Part shown: one piece after another, positions 49,332 to 57,865 of the stretch
How the letters are laid out: every line of letters begins with the position of its first letter
Position numbering within the stretch: position 1 is the first letter of the stretch
Source of the DNA: Peterkaempfera bronchialis
GTDB taxonomy: Bacteria > Actinomycetota > Actinomycetes > Streptomycetales > Streptomycetaceae
Reading direction: 5' to 3'
Assembly (NCBI RefSeq): GCF_003258605.2
Contig: NZ_CP031264.1
Location: 5,766,001-5,830,000 of the forward strand
Length of the DNA: 64,000 bases
Notes under the pieces: model-generated
The model's database searches: none
What the model saw: the letters and a program-made list of their open reading frames with translations, nothing else
Told to the model about the DNA's origin: nothing
Translations under genes and position numbers: made by a program

Positions 49332-50258
49332 TCAGGCCCCTCGGGTGCGCAGCCGCGGGTCGATCAGGCGGTACGACAGGTCGACGGCGGTGTTGACGAC
49401 GGTGTAGACCAGCCCGGCCACCAGCACGATGCCGATGACCAGCGGCAGGTCCTTGTTGCGGACGGCGGTGACGGCCAGCGTGCCCAGGCCCTGCCGGGAG
49501 AAGACCGACTCGACGACCACCGCCCCGCCGATCAGCGAGCCGGTGAGCCAGCCGACCAGCGTCGCCACCGGCAGCAGTCCGTGCCGCAGTCCGTGCCGCA
49601 GCCGGACGGCCGCCTCGCCGACGCCTCGGGTACGGGCGGTGGTGACGAAGGGCTCGTCCAGGGTCTGTTCCAGCCCTCGGCGGAGCACCCGGGCGATCAC
49701 TGCGGCGGGTGCGGCCGCGAGCGCCAGCGCGGGCAGCACGAGGCCGTCGAGGCCGGGTGCGCCGAGGGCGGGGAACCAGCGGAGCTTGAACGAGAACACC
49801 CCGAGCAGCAGGGTGCCGAGCCAGAAGGCCGGCACCGCCACGCCCAGGCCCTCCAGCAGCGAGACCGGGGTGCGTACCCAGGGCCGGCGGCTGGCGCCGA
49901 GCAGGGCCGCCGGCACCGCGATCACGACGGTCACGACCACGGTGGCGGCGAGCAGTTGGAGGGTGGACCCGAGCTGCTGGCCGATCGCGGTGCGCACCGG
50001 CAGGTGCAGCACATACGAGTCGCCGAGGTCGCCCCGGAGGATGTGGGACAGATAGGTGAGGTACTGGAGCGCCAGTGGGCGGTCCAGGCCGTACTCCCGG
50101 ACGATCTCGGCCCGCACCCCGTCGCTGTTGGCCCGGAGGCCGGTGAGCAGGTCGACCGGGTCGCCGGAGGTGAGGTGGAGGGCGAGGAACGCGACGGTCA
50201 CCGCGCCCCACAGCACCAGGACGGAGCCGCCCAGCCGCCGGGCGACCGCGCCGATCAC
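49332..50258 (-). CDS. ABC transporter permease, DppB type
   Basis: 308 residues with about six membrane segments. It opens MIGAVARRLGGSVLVLWGAVTVAF and has the DppB/OppB-type GDP motif and the EAA loop (FVTTARTRGVGEAAVRLRHGLRHGLLPVAT). It contains a small internal repeat (RLRHGLRHGL). The GTG start at 50258 overlaps the stop of the binding-protein gene by four bases, so the order is binding protein, DppB, DppC, ATPase, all coupled. Confidence 0.92.
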   Translation of the reverse strand: MIGAVARRLGGSVLVLWGAVTVAFLALHLTSGDPVDLLTGLRANSDGVRAEIVREYGLDRPLALQYLTYLSHILRGDLGDSYVLHLPVRTAIGQQLGSTLQLLAATVVVTVVIAVPAALLGASRRPWVRTPVSLLEGLGVAVPAFWLGTLLLGVFSFKLRWFPALGAPGLDGLVLPALALAAAPAAVIARVLRRGLEQTLDEPFVTTARTRGVGEAAVRLRHGLRHGLLPVATLVGWLTGSLIGGAVVVESVFSRQGLGTLAVTAVRNKDLPLVIGIVLVAGLVYTVVNTAVDLSYRLIDPRLRTRGA

Positions 50259-52009
50259 TGCGACAGCCAGGCGTCGGCGAAGTTGGGGAAGCTCTGCTGC
50301 TCGAAGACGACGCCGTGCACCTTCGCGGACGTGCCCAGCACATAGGCGTTGTTGAACAGGGGCAGGATCGCGGCGTCGTCGGTGACCTTCTGCTGGACCT
50401 CGGCGTAGAGGCTGCTCTGCTTCCGCGGGTCGCCCGCGGCCAGTGCCTCGGCGAGCTTCGCGTCGACGCCGGCGTCGTGGTAGCGGGCCGCGTTGTTGTC
50501 GATCTTGGTGGTGGGGATGTGCGCGCTGCCGAAGATCAGCCGCAGGGTGTCCGGCGAGAAGTTGTTGTTGCTGCTGTTGAGCAGGTCGTAGTCGCCCGCG
50601 AGGACGCGCTTGACGTAGCTGCCGGCGTCCAGGTTCTGGTTGCGCAGCTCGATGCCGAGCTGCTTGGCGGCGGCCTGGATCTGGGTGGCCAGGGCGATGT
50701 GCGGGCCGAAGTAGTCCCCGACGTAGAGGAAGTCGAGGGTCAGGCGCTTGCCGTCCTTGGTGCGGTAGTTCTCCGCGTCACGGCCGGTCCAGCCCGCCTC
50801 GTCGAGCAGGGCGGCAGCGGCCGCCGGATCGTAGGTGTACTGATCGGCGATGGCCTTGCTGTAGCCGGGCGTGGTGGGGGAGAGCGGGCCCCGGGCGACG
50901 GGGTACACGCCGAAGTAGAGCTTCCGGACGATCAGCGGCCAGTCGATGCCCGCCCGCAGGGCCTTGCGCAGACGGACGTCGCTGAGCGTGCCCTGCTCCG
51001 TGTTCGGGCTGTAGCTGAACGGGACACCGGGGGCGACGGCGCTCTGCACGGCGAACGCAGGGTCGGCCTTCAGCTTGGCGACGTTGACCGGGGCGATGGC
51101 CGAGGCGGCGTCCGCCTGGCCGCTCGTCAGGGCGCCCAGGCGCGAGGAGTTCTCGGGGACGACGCGGACGGTCAGGCCGTCCAGGTGTGCCGGGCCCTGG
51201 TTGGCCGCGCCCTCCGGCGCCCAGGCGTAGCCGTCGCGGCGCTGGTAGGAGATGCCCTGCTGCGGAGTGAATCCGGCGGCGCTGGTGAACGGCCCGGTGC
51301 CGACAATCTTCGAGCAGAGTGCCTTGGGGTCACCGGTCAGCGTGGCGGGGGACTCGATGCCGAGGCTGGGGGAGGCGAGCCCGGAGAGGAAGGAGGAGGC
51401 GGGGGCGGCGAGCGTGACCTCCACCGTGTGGTCGTCGACCACGGTGGCCGAGCGGTAGTTCTCGATCAGCTGCGCGGCACCCGCGGACTTGGTGGCCGGG
51501 GCCACCACGTGGTCCAGGTTGGCCTTCACGGCGGCGGCGTCGAAGGGCGTGCCGTCGCTGAAGGTGACGCCGGGGCGCAGGGTGAAGGTGTAGGTCCGCT
51601 GGTCGTCGGATATCTTCCAGGACTTCGCGAGCCAGGGGTGGATGGCGCCCTTGTTGTCCTGCCACACCAGCGAGTCCAGCACCGCCCGGGAGAAGAGCGC
51701 GTCCGCCTGTCCCTGGTGCGGGTCGAGGCAGGTCGGGCCGTAGGGGACGGCCAGGGTGAGGTTGCCCCCGGCCCTCGGCGAGCCGCCGGCGGCCGGGTGG
51801 GCGGCGTCCTTCTCGGTGCTGGAGCAGGCGGCGGCCAGCGGCAGGAGGGTGGTGAGGGCGGCGACGGCGACGCCCGGTCTGAACGTGAACCGCCGGATGC
51901 GGGAGGTTCGCAGTCGCTCGGCGGCGGGGGCGGTGTCGGGCGTGGCGGGGTCGGTCGTGGCAGTGCCGGGCAAGGCAGTGCCGGGCAGGGAAGTGTCGGG
52001 CGTGTGCAT
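50255..52009 (-). CDS. ABC transporter substrate-binding lipoprotein (SBP_bac_5 family)
   Basis: 584 residues, family 5 extracellular solute-binding protein (peptides, nickel, opines). The lipobox LAAAC places the lipidated Cys at residue 62. The N-terminal ~40 residues before the hydrophobic signal core are unusually long and contain short LPGTA repeats; no closer start codon with a good ribosome site is visible. The mature part shows LTLAVPYGPTCLDPHQGQ, TFTLRPGVTFSDGTPFDAAAVKANLDHV and IVGTGPF. The ATG at 52009 follows GGAGAGAAG. It leads the importer operon, which may take up a precursor or act in self-protection. Confidence 0.9.
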   Translation of the reverse strand: MHTPDTSLPGTALPGTATTDPATPDTAPAAERLRTSRIRRFTFRPGVAVAALTTLLPLAAACSSTEKDAAHPAAGGSPRAGGNLTLAVPYGPTCLDPHQGQADALFSRAVLDSLVWQDNKGAIHPWLAKSWKISDDQRTYTFTLRPGVTFSDGTPFDAAAVKANLDHVVAPATKSAGAAQLIENYRSATVVDDHTVEVTLAAPASSFLSGLASPSLGIESPATLTGDPKALCSKIVGTGPFTSAAGFTPQQGISYQRRDGYAWAPEGAANQGPAHLDGLTVRVVPENSSRLGALTSGQADAASAIAPVNVAKLKADPAFAVQSAVAPGVPFSYSPNTEQGTLSDVRLRKALRAGIDWPLIVRKLYFGVYPVARGPLSPTTPGYSKAIADQYTYDPAAAAALLDEAGWTGRDAENYRTKDGKRLTLDFLYVGDYFGPHIALATQIQAAAKQLGIELRNQNLDAGSYVKRVLAGDYDLLNSSNNNFSPDTLRLIFGSAHIPTTKIDNNAARYHDAGVDAKLAEALAAGDPRKQSSLYAEVQQKVTDDAAILPLFNNAYVLGTSAKVHGVVFEQQSFPNFADAWLSQ

Positions 52010-52336
52010 GGCAGGGCTTCTCTCCGAGGCGCGGGATCGGCGGCCTTGGCCACCGGGTTGACGTGTCGGGATCGCCGCGAGGGCCACCGCCCCCGCCCCT
52101 CGGTGAGCGCAGGGCGGTGCGGTGGCTCAACGCGGCGAAAGACACAGCGCGCTGTCGGTACGGGAGAGGTCGATCGCCCGGCGGGTGGCTGCGAGCAGCA
52201 GGCGCATGCCTGGCAGGCCACGGCTGGCGGACACTCCGTACTCCTCGGACTGCGGCTCCGGAACCGGAGCGTCGATGGACCGTCAGCGGTTGCGGTGAGC
52301 CATCTGTATCACCGGCCTGCTGATCTTTACAGTTAA
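52010..52336 (-). promoter_or_regulatory. Non-coding region upstream of the importer operon, with TetR-like operator
   Basis: About 330 bases without a credible gene. On the minus strand TTGAAC (starting 52360) and TAACTG-like bases about 18 further on form a plausible promoter. An inverted repeat TGAAC-N6-GTTCA (52343-52358, just inside the esterase 3' end) overlaps its -35. The remainder, towards the binding-protein gene, shows no recognised element. Confidence 0.5.
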
Positions 52337-53287
52337 TCAGACTGAACTTACTTGTTCAATCCCTGTCCGGGCAGCGGGACGCAGGGCGCGGCGCAGCGCG
52401 TCGACCTGCGTGGCCAGCGAGTGCCGGCTCAGTGCCGCCTGCGGGTCCTTGATGTCGAAGCCGTGGTACGCCCCGGGGAACACGTGCAGTTCCAGCGGCA
52501 CCCCGGCGCGGGTCAGCCGGAGGCCGAAGTCGATCACCTCGTCCCGGGACAGCTCCAGGTCCCCGACCGACAGGTAGACCGGGGGCAGTCCGGTCAGGTC
52601 GTCCGCCCTGGCCGGCGCGGCGTGGGCGGGCACATCGGGGTGGCCGGGCGGCAGCGGGTGCAGGTAGGCGCCCCAACCGGCCAGCGAGGCCGCCCGGTTC
52701 CAGGTGCGGGGGTCCAGCACGAGCCGGCTGGACGGTGTGGTGTGCCGGTCGTCCAGTACGGGGGCGTGCAGCAGCAGCAGGCTCGGCAGCGGGCCGCCGC
52801 CGTCGCGCAGCGTCAGCGTCAACCCGGCGGCGACCGCCGCTCCCGAGCTGCTGCCCGCCACCGCCACCCGCGAGCCGTCCACGGCCAGCCGGTCGCCGTT
52901 CCGGCGCAGCCAGTTCAGAGCCGTCAGGCAGTCCTGCCGTGCGGCCGGGTAGGGGTGCCGGGGTGCCAGCCGGTAGCCGACCGAGACCACCACCGCGCCC
53001 GCACCTTCGGCGTACAGGTCGCACAGCGGGTCGAACCACTCCAGCCGCTCGCCGGCGGTGAATCCGCCGCCGTGCACGAACAGCACCGCAGGCCGTTCCG
53101 GGGCGGGGCCGGTGGGCCGGTAGATCCGGACGGGCACCGGCGGCGCACCCGGGTCGAGCGGATCGCGCACCACCAGGTCCTCCCGCTCGGGCGCCGCCGC
53201 GCCGGGCCGCAGCGATGCCATGCCGGAAACGGGGGAGAGGAAGCCTCCCAGCAGTTCCGGGTCCAGTCGGGGGGCGATGTCCTGCAT
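52337..53287 (-). CDS. Hormone-sensitive-lipase-family esterase
   Basis: 316 residues, alpha/beta hydrolase. The oxyanion motif is HGGGF, the nucleophile Ser is in AGSSSGA, the Asp in VGDLELSRDE and the His in AYHGF. There is no signal peptide. It is divergent from the TetR gene with an operator between them, and upstream of the importer operon on the same strand. It may hydrolyse an ester of the product or an imported compound; the acyltransferase at 23129 makes a protective esterification/de-esterification pair conceivable. The start ATG at 53287 has AGAAGG-type bases upstream. Confidence 0.88.
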   Translation of the reverse strand: MQDIAPRLDPELLGGFLSPVSGMASLRPGAAAPEREDLVVRDPLDPGAPPVPVRIYRPTGPAPERPAVLFVHGGGFTAGERLEWFDPLCDLYAEGAGAVVVSVGYRLAPRHPYPAARQDCLTALNWLRRNGDRLAVDGSRVAVAGSSSGAAVAAGLTLTLRDGGGPLPSLLLLHAPVLDDRHTTPSSRLVLDPRTWNRAASLAGWGAYLHPLPPGHPDVPAHAAPARADDLTGLPPVYLSVGDLELSRDEVIDFGLRLTRAGVPLELHVFPGAYHGFDIKDPQAALSRHSLATQVDALRRALRPAARTGIEQVSSV

Positions 53288-53339
53288 GGGTTCTGGCCTT
53301 CTTCCTGTGGTGGCGGCCGGACGATCGAGGGCGCAAAAC

Positions 53340-53355
53340 TGAACTCATCAGTTCA
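53340..53355. promoter_or_regulatory. TetR-type operator between esterase and TetR genes
   Basis: Inverted repeat TGAACT-CATC-AGTTCA. A second half-matching palindrome (TGAAC-TTACTT-GTTCA) occurs at 52343-52358 before the importer operon. The first overlaps the region just upstream of TAATCT (53371-53376), the likely -10 of the TetR gene, so autorepression and joint control are likely. Confidence 0.65.
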
Positions 53356-53394
53356 AGTGAGTTGTAGCAGTAATCTGTGCGCTACCGTAGGTAT

Positions 53395-54057
53395 GTGACC
53401 GAAAGTGGACGCTCGGCTGCGGGGCGCGGCCGGATCGACAAGCGCAGCGCCATCCTCGAAGCCGCCGTCAAGGTGTTCACCCGGGAGGGCTACGCCCAGG
53501 CGGGCATCGACGCCATCGCGGCGGTGGCCGGCGTGGCCAAGCCCACGGTCTACAACCACTTCGGTGACAAGGAGAACCTGTTCCGGATCGTGATGCGGGA
53601 CGGCGCCGAGCGCACCTCCAGCCGCATCATCGCCGCCCTCGCGAGCCTCCCCGACGACGGCCAGGACCTGGAGGGCGAGCTGGAGCGCGTCGCCCACCGG
53701 GTGATCGAGTGTCAGCTCGGCGACGAGGGGTGGGGACTCCAGCGGCTGCTCTACGCGGAGGCGGCCCGGCTCCCCGACCTCTACGACCAGGTGGTGGCCC
53801 GGGGCTCCCAACCGGTGCTGGACGTCCTCTGCGGCCGACTCGCCGGCCTGGCCAACCGCGGTCACCTCGACTTCGACGACCCCGCCGTGGCGGCCACCCA
53901 GTTCATCGCCCTGGTCTCGGGCAATCTCCCCGGCCTGTCCGCGCTCGGCACCCGCCCCGTCGACCGCGCCGACCTCGACGCCGCCGTCCGCACCGGGGTG
54001 GACGCCTTCCTCCGCGCGTACGGCACCCAGCGCCGCCGCCGACCCCGCCGGGGCTGA
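53395..54057 (+). CDS. TetR-family repressor (AbyC-like position)
   Basis: 220 residues. The N-terminal helix-turn-helix is typical (AILEAAVKVFTREGYAQAGIDAIAAVAGVAKPTVYNHFGDKENLF). The C-terminal ligand domain resembles TetR_C groups that follow this type (LQRLLYAEAARLPDLYDQVV). GTG 53395 is chosen because the likely -10 TAATCT lies at 53371-53376, so the alternative GTG at 53377 would be at or upstream of the transcript start. It likely represses itself, the divergent esterase and, through the second operator, the importer operon. Confidence 0.87.
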   Translation: MTESGRSAAGRGRIDKRSAILEAAVKVFTREGYAQAGIDAIAAVAGVAKPTVYNHFGDKENLFRIVMRDGAERTSSRIIAALASLPDDGQDLEGELERVAHRVIECQLGDEGWGLQRLLYAEAARLPDLYDQVVARGSQPVLDVLCGRLAGLANRGHLDFDDPAVAATQFIALVSGNLPGLSALGTRPVDRADLDAAVRTGVDAFLRAYGTQRRRRPRRG

Positions 54058-54143
54058 CCGGCCCGACGGCGCCGGACGCCGACCCGGCCACCCTCACCCC
54101 GGAGGGACCGGTGCTCGGGTGGGCCGACGCGCCGGCCGGACCG

Positions 54144-55013
54144 TCAGCGGGTGCCGAAGGTGTCGCACTGGTCCATGTCGCCGGTCTTGTACCCGGTGCT
54201 GAACCACTTCTGCCGCTGTGCCGAGGAGCCGTGCGTCCAGGTTTCCGGGGTCACCTTGCCCTCGTACTGCTTCTGGAGGCGGTCGTCGCCGATCGCCGCC
54301 GCCGCGTCCAGGCCCTCGTTGATGTCGGCGCGTGACAGCTTGCTGATCAGCGGGCGGCCGGTGGACTTCTGCGGGGTGGTGGTCGCGTGCTTGGCCCAGA
54401 CCCCCGCGTAGCAGTCGGCCTGTAGCTCCAGCTTCACCGAGTCGCTGTCCGCGCCCTCGTCGTCGTCCGCCTCGTCCATGGTGCCCAGCAGGTTCTGGAC
54501 GTGGTGCCCGTACTCGTGGGCCACCACATAGGACTGCGCGAACGGTCCACCGCTGGCCCCGTACTCGGTGCGCAGTTCCTCGAAGAAGGTGAGATCCAGG
54601 TACACCTTGTTGTCCCCGGGGCAGTAGAAGGGCCCGTCGTCGGACGACCCCTTGCCGCATGCCGTCGGCACCGTGCCGGTGAAGTAGACGGTCTTCGCCG
54701 GGGTGTAGCCGTCGAGTTCGCTGTCCCAGAAGTTCTGGAGGCTGTTGACCACCGCGGTGATGCGGCAGTCGTCCTTGGTGTTGGCGTCCGCGCCGGTGCG
54801 GCAGTCGGACTTCTCGACGGCCTTGGCCGGCGCCGCATCGGTGACCGAGTCGCCGGACAGCCCCACATCGTCCGCGTCGACCCCCAGCACCAGCGCGACC
54901 AGCAGTCCTATGACCCCCAGGACCCCGCCGCCGGCCGCGACCTTACCGCCGGATATTCCGCGCCGGTCCTCCACCTGGGAATTGTCGAGTTCTGCGTCAT
55001 CGTCAAACTTCAT
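54144..55013 (-). CDS. Neutral zinc metallopeptidase, YpfJ/KPN_02809 family
   Basis: 289 residues. One N-terminal membrane anchor (about residues 27-45) is preceded by a charged cytoplasmic tail, and the catalytic domain is outside. The zinc motif HEYGHH (His166, Glu167, His170) is present, with later ELQADCYAGVWA as the usual downstream acidic ligand region. Several cysteines (CRTGADANTKDDC, ACG, YCPG) may form disulfides. The ATG at 55013 follows GAGGTGG. This family is widespread in actinobacteria with unknown substrates, and marks the end of the polyketide cluster. Confidence 0.9.
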   Translation of the reverse strand: MKFDDDAELDNSQVEDRRGISGGKVAAGGGVLGVIGLLVALVLGVDADDVGLSGDSVTDAAPAKAVEKSDCRTGADANTKDDCRITAVVNSLQNFWDSELDGYTPAKTVYFTGTVPTACGKGSSDDGPFYCPGDNKVYLDLTFFEELRTEYGASGGPFAQSYVVAHEYGHHVQNLLGTMDEADDDEGADSDSVKLELQADCYAGVWAKHATTTPQKSTGRPLISKLSRADINEGLDAAAAIGDDRLQKQYEGKVTPETWTHGSSAQRQKWFSTGYKTGDMDQCDTFGTR

Positions 55014-55237
55014 CGCGTTCCACCTCGATAGGAGCACCAGCTGTGCGAAGTGGAACACTATCCGGAACGTGACAGTCCGTCGGTCATGGACATGGTCGAT
55101 CAATCGGCAACTGCACAGGTCAACGGGCGAATCACCGGCGCTTCGTCACATCCGTTAACAAGAGGACGGGACCGCTGGTAAATCCCTGTGGTGTCCAGCC
55201 CGGAAATCCGTGGCGGGCGTCGACCGGTCTCCTCTCC

Positions 55238-56041
55238 TCAGGCCGAGAGCAGCATCGCGACCACCACCATGGCAAGCAGCCCGATGTACGACCAGGCGTA
55301 GGTACGGTCGGGGATCCGCGGCGGGCGCCGCCGCAGCACCGCGATCACCGGCAGGGCTCCGAGGAGCAGCGCCGAGGCGGCGCGGAGGTCGATGAGACCC
55401 ACCAGGTGCAGATGCGCGTCTGCGGCGGCGGGGAGGGCTGCGGCGCTCAGGGAGACTGCGGTGGCCGGGAGCGCGATGGCGAGGGTGAGAGGGTTGGCCA
55501 GCGCGGTCGCCAGGTGCATCGTGTGCCCGGCACGCCGCATGGCGGGGACGGTCATGACGCTGCCTCCCACGCCGAGGAAGGCCGCGACCGCGCCGACCGG
55601 CACGCCGAGGACGGCCGGCAGCGGACGCGGAGCATCGGAGGCCGCCTCGGCCCGGGTGCGCGGGCGCAGGAAGCCGGGGCGCAGGAGCAGGTCGGCGATG
55701 GTGAGGGCGACGTACGCGACAAACGCCCAGCGGACCGGACCGGCCGGGGCGAAGCGCGTGGCGAGAGCGCCGGCCGAGGCACCGGCGGCCAGCAGGAGGA
55801 GCAGCGCGCCGCTGCCGCGGAGCGCGAGGAGCACCCGCCGTGGTGTGACGGCCGTCGCGAACCCCGCGTTCACCACCATCACCAGGGCCGAGGTGGCCGT
55901 GGCCACCCGCATCGCGTCCGCGCCGAGTGCGGCGTCCGCCCACACCACGACCGGCACCGCGACGAACCCGCCGCCGAACCCGAACAACACCGTGGTCACC
56001 CCGGTGAGGAGTCCGATCCCGATCAATGCCACAACATCCAC
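55238..56041 (-). CDS. TauE/SafE-family membrane transporter
   Basis: 267 residues from GTG 56041 (GGAG site upstream), with about eight membrane segments. It has the family repeats GFGGGFVAVPVVV near the N-terminus and GVGGSVMTVPAM in the second half. These proteins export sulfite, sulfonates or similar anions. It is divergent from an AraC regulator 85 bases away, which probably controls it. Confidence 0.87.
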   Translation of the reverse strand: MDVVALIGIGLLTGVTTVLFGFGGGFVAVPVVVWADAALGADAMRVATATSALVMVVNAGFATAVTPRRVLLALRGSGALLLLLAAGASAGALATRFAPAGPVRWAFVAYVALTIADLLLRPGFLRPRTRAEAASDAPRPLPAVLGVPVGAVAAFLGVGGSVMTVPAMRRAGHTMHLATALANPLTLAIALPATAVSLSAAALPAAADAHLHLVGLIDLRAASALLLGALPVIAVLRRRPPRIPDRTYAWSYIGLLAMVVVAMLLSA

Positions 56042-56114
56042 AGACCCCACTCCACCAGCTGCGACAGACCTCTCGCATGCGATGGTCGGCATCATTCCTT
56101 CGCGTCTCGGCCAG

Positions 56115-56129
56115 TAGGGTGGCCAGGTG
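56115..56129 (+). promoter_or_regulatory. Likely -10 and leaderless start of the AraC gene
   Basis: TAGGGT at 56115-56120 stands 6 bases before the GTG at 56127, so transcription would begin at about the start codon. No ribosome site of its own is visible in between. Confidence 0.5.
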
Positions 56130-56918
56130 AAGAACGTCCCCCTGGCCGACGTCGACCACATCGACCGGGCCGTCCTGCCGATCGGCACCGACTACCCGCC
56201 CGGCCACGTACTGGACTGGCACGCCCACCGCCGCGCGCAGTTCCTCTACGGCGCCACCGGGGTCATGGTGGTCGACACCGCCGACGGCACCTGGACCGTT
56301 CCGCCCGAGCGCGCCGTACTGATTCCGGCCGCTACCCGGCACCGGGTCCGCATGCTGGGGGTGAGCACCCGGAGCCTGTACATCGAGCCGGATGCTGTCC
56401 CCTGGTGGCCCGCCACCTGCACGGTCGTGGACGTTCCGCCGCTGCTGCGCGAACTGCTCCTGGCCGCTGTCGACTTCGAGGTCGACTACAGCCTGTCCGG
56501 GCGCGAAGGCTGCATCGCCGCGCTCCTCCTGTACGAGATCGCCGAGCGCGCCCCGCTCCCGTTCCACGTCGGAATCCCCGCCGCCGCCGACCTCGCGAAA
56601 CTCTGCCGCGAGTATCTGGCCGCCCCGGACGTCGGCGTCACCAACGCCGTCTGGGCCGCGAGGACGGCCATGAGCGAACGGGCCTTCACCCGGCGCTTCC
56701 GCTCCGAGACCGGTGACAGCCCCGCCGTCTGGCGGACCCGCGCCCGCCTGCTCGCGGCCGTCCCGCTGCTGCGCACCGCGTCGGTCAGCGAGGTCGGTGG
56801 CCGTCTCGGCTACGCCTCCCCCGCCGCGTTCACCGCCGCCTTCACGCGCGCCTTCGGCATGCCCCCGTCCCGCTTCGCCAGTAGCAGTGGAGTTCACGCG
56901 GGACACGACGGGCGATGA
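56127..56918 (+). CDS. AraC-family regulator with cupin N-terminus
   Basis: 263 residues. The N-terminal cupin-like sensor has HVLDWHAHRRAQFLYGATGVMVV and PAATRHRVRMLG. Two C-terminal helix-turn-helix units follow (AARTAMSERAFTRRFRSETGDSP and VSEVGGRLGYASPAAFTAAFTRAFGMPPSRF). It is divergent from the TauE/SafE gene, its likely target. It is outside the polyketide cluster. Confidence 0.9.
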   Translation: MKNVPLADVDHIDRAVLPIGTDYPPGHVLDWHAHRRAQFLYGATGVMVVDTADGTWTVPPERAVLIPAATRHRVRMLGVSTRSLYIEPDAVPWWPATCTVVDVPPLLRELLLAAVDFEVDYSLSGREGCIAALLLYEIAERAPLPFHVGIPAAADLAKLCREYLAAPDVGVTNAVWAARTAMSERAFTRRFRSETGDSPAVWRTRARLLAAVPLLRTASVSEVGGRLGYASPAAFTAAFTRAFGMPPSRFASSSGVHAGHDGR

Positions 56919-57065
56919 GGCCGAGGTTGAAGAGGACGCTGGGCCCGGCTGTCACCGCGACCAGTGCGCCCATGGCGTCGGCCCGGCGGTGATCAGCGGG
57001 TCGTGCAGATGGGCCAGGCACAGCGCCCCAGGCACAGCGCCCCAGCCACGGCGTCCTTCCGCAGG

Positions 57066-57605
57066 TCAGGACAGGAGCCACGCCTGGTTCTGGGTACCGG
57101 CGCACGGCTCGGTGTGAACCGTGTCGGAGTTGGTCACGTTGGCGAGGCAGTACGCCTGCGCATAGCCGAGCTTGATCGTGGCGTTGCGGTTCCCGGTGGC
57201 CGACACCAGCCAGGCCTGGTTCTGGGTACCGGCGCACGGTGCGGTATGGATCTTGTCGGTGTTGGTGTCATTGGTCAGGCAGTAGCCCTGCGCATAGCCC
57301 AGCCGGATCGTGGCGTTGCGGTTGCCGGTGGCCGACACCAGCCAGGCCTGGTTCTGGGTACCGGCGCACTGCCCGGTGTGGATCTTGTCGGTGTTGGTGT
57401 CATTGGTCAGGCAGTACGCCTGCGCGTAGCCGAGCCGGATCGTCTCGTTCGGGTCGCCGGTGCCGGCGGCGGCGCTGCCGGTCAGGCCCGTGGAAGCCAT
57501 GACCAGGACCGCCGCAGCCGCTCCGGCGGTGCGGGTCCTGGTGCGGAGGGCGGCGGTGCGGAGGGTGGCGGTGCGGAGGGTTGCGGTGCGGATGCCGACG
57601 GACAC
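57066..57605 (-). CDS. Secreted protein of three 44-residue ricin-B-like repeats
   Basis: 179 residues. An Arg-rich N-region and hydrophobic segment end in GSAAAG, giving a signal peptide. The mature protein is three near-identical units of the form TIRLGYAQAYCLTNDTNTDKIHT..CAGTQNQAWLVSATGNRNA, each with two Cys and the QNQAW motif of ricin-type beta-trefoil lectins. Three units would make one trefoil that binds carbohydrate outside the cell. The GTG at 57605 follows GGGAG. The signal region itself is encoded by 15-bp repeats. Confidence 0.75.
   Translation of the reverse strand: MSVGIRTATLRTATLRTAALRTRTRTAGAAAAVLVMASTGLTGSAAAGTGDPNETIRLGYAQAYCLTNDTNTDKIHTGQCAGTQNQAWLVSATGNRNATIRLGYAQGYCLTNDTNTDKIHTAPCAGTQNQAWLVSATGNRNATIKLGYAQAYCLANVTNSDTVHTEPCAGTQNQAWLLS
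57075..57470 (-). repeat. Three 132-bp direct repeats in the lectin-like gene
   Basis: The word CCTGGTTCTGGGTACCGGCGCA recurs at 57083, 57215 and 57347, exactly 132 bases (44 codons) apart, and most of each unit is identical. This suggests recent tandem duplication or homogenisation. Confidence 0.85.
57541..57591 (-). repeat. 15-bp tandem repeats in a signal-peptide region
   Basis: Three units of GTGCGGAGGG(C/T)(G/T)GCG-like sequence encode the RTATLRTATLRTAALRT stretch ahead of the hydrophobic core. Confidence 0.7.
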
Positions 57606-57768
57606 AGGGCGACTCCCGGAAGCGGACAGGACCGTGCGGGCACGGGGGAGGGCCAGGCCCTCGCCCGCTGGGACACGGAGCGGATGCGCATCACCGTAGC
57701 CAGCGCATCGAGCCACGCCCGGGTGAGACCCGAGGACGCCACCCGCATGGCGCAGCACACCCCGGTTG

Positions 57769-57809
57769 CAGCAGGGAGCGGCGGGCACGGTGCCCGCCGC
57801 TCCCTGCTG
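57769..57809 (-). terminator. Hairpin terminator after the flotillin gene
   Basis: 19-bp perfect arms at 57769-57787 and 57791-57809 with a 3-base loop, about 55 bases past the flotillin stop on the minus strand. The rest of the gap 57606-57865 shows nothing recognisable. Confidence 0.85.
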
Positions 57810-57865
57810 GTCCGGGAAAGCCCGGCAGTACCGCGCCCCTCTGCCGGAGCGCCCGGGTCAGGGCG

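Noticed and set aside
56842-57237. Minus-strand frame overlapping the end of the AraC gene with a hydrophobic stretch
   Set aside because: It overlaps two well-supported genes, lacks a start with a ribosome site, and shows no family motif beyond one short hydrophobic segment.
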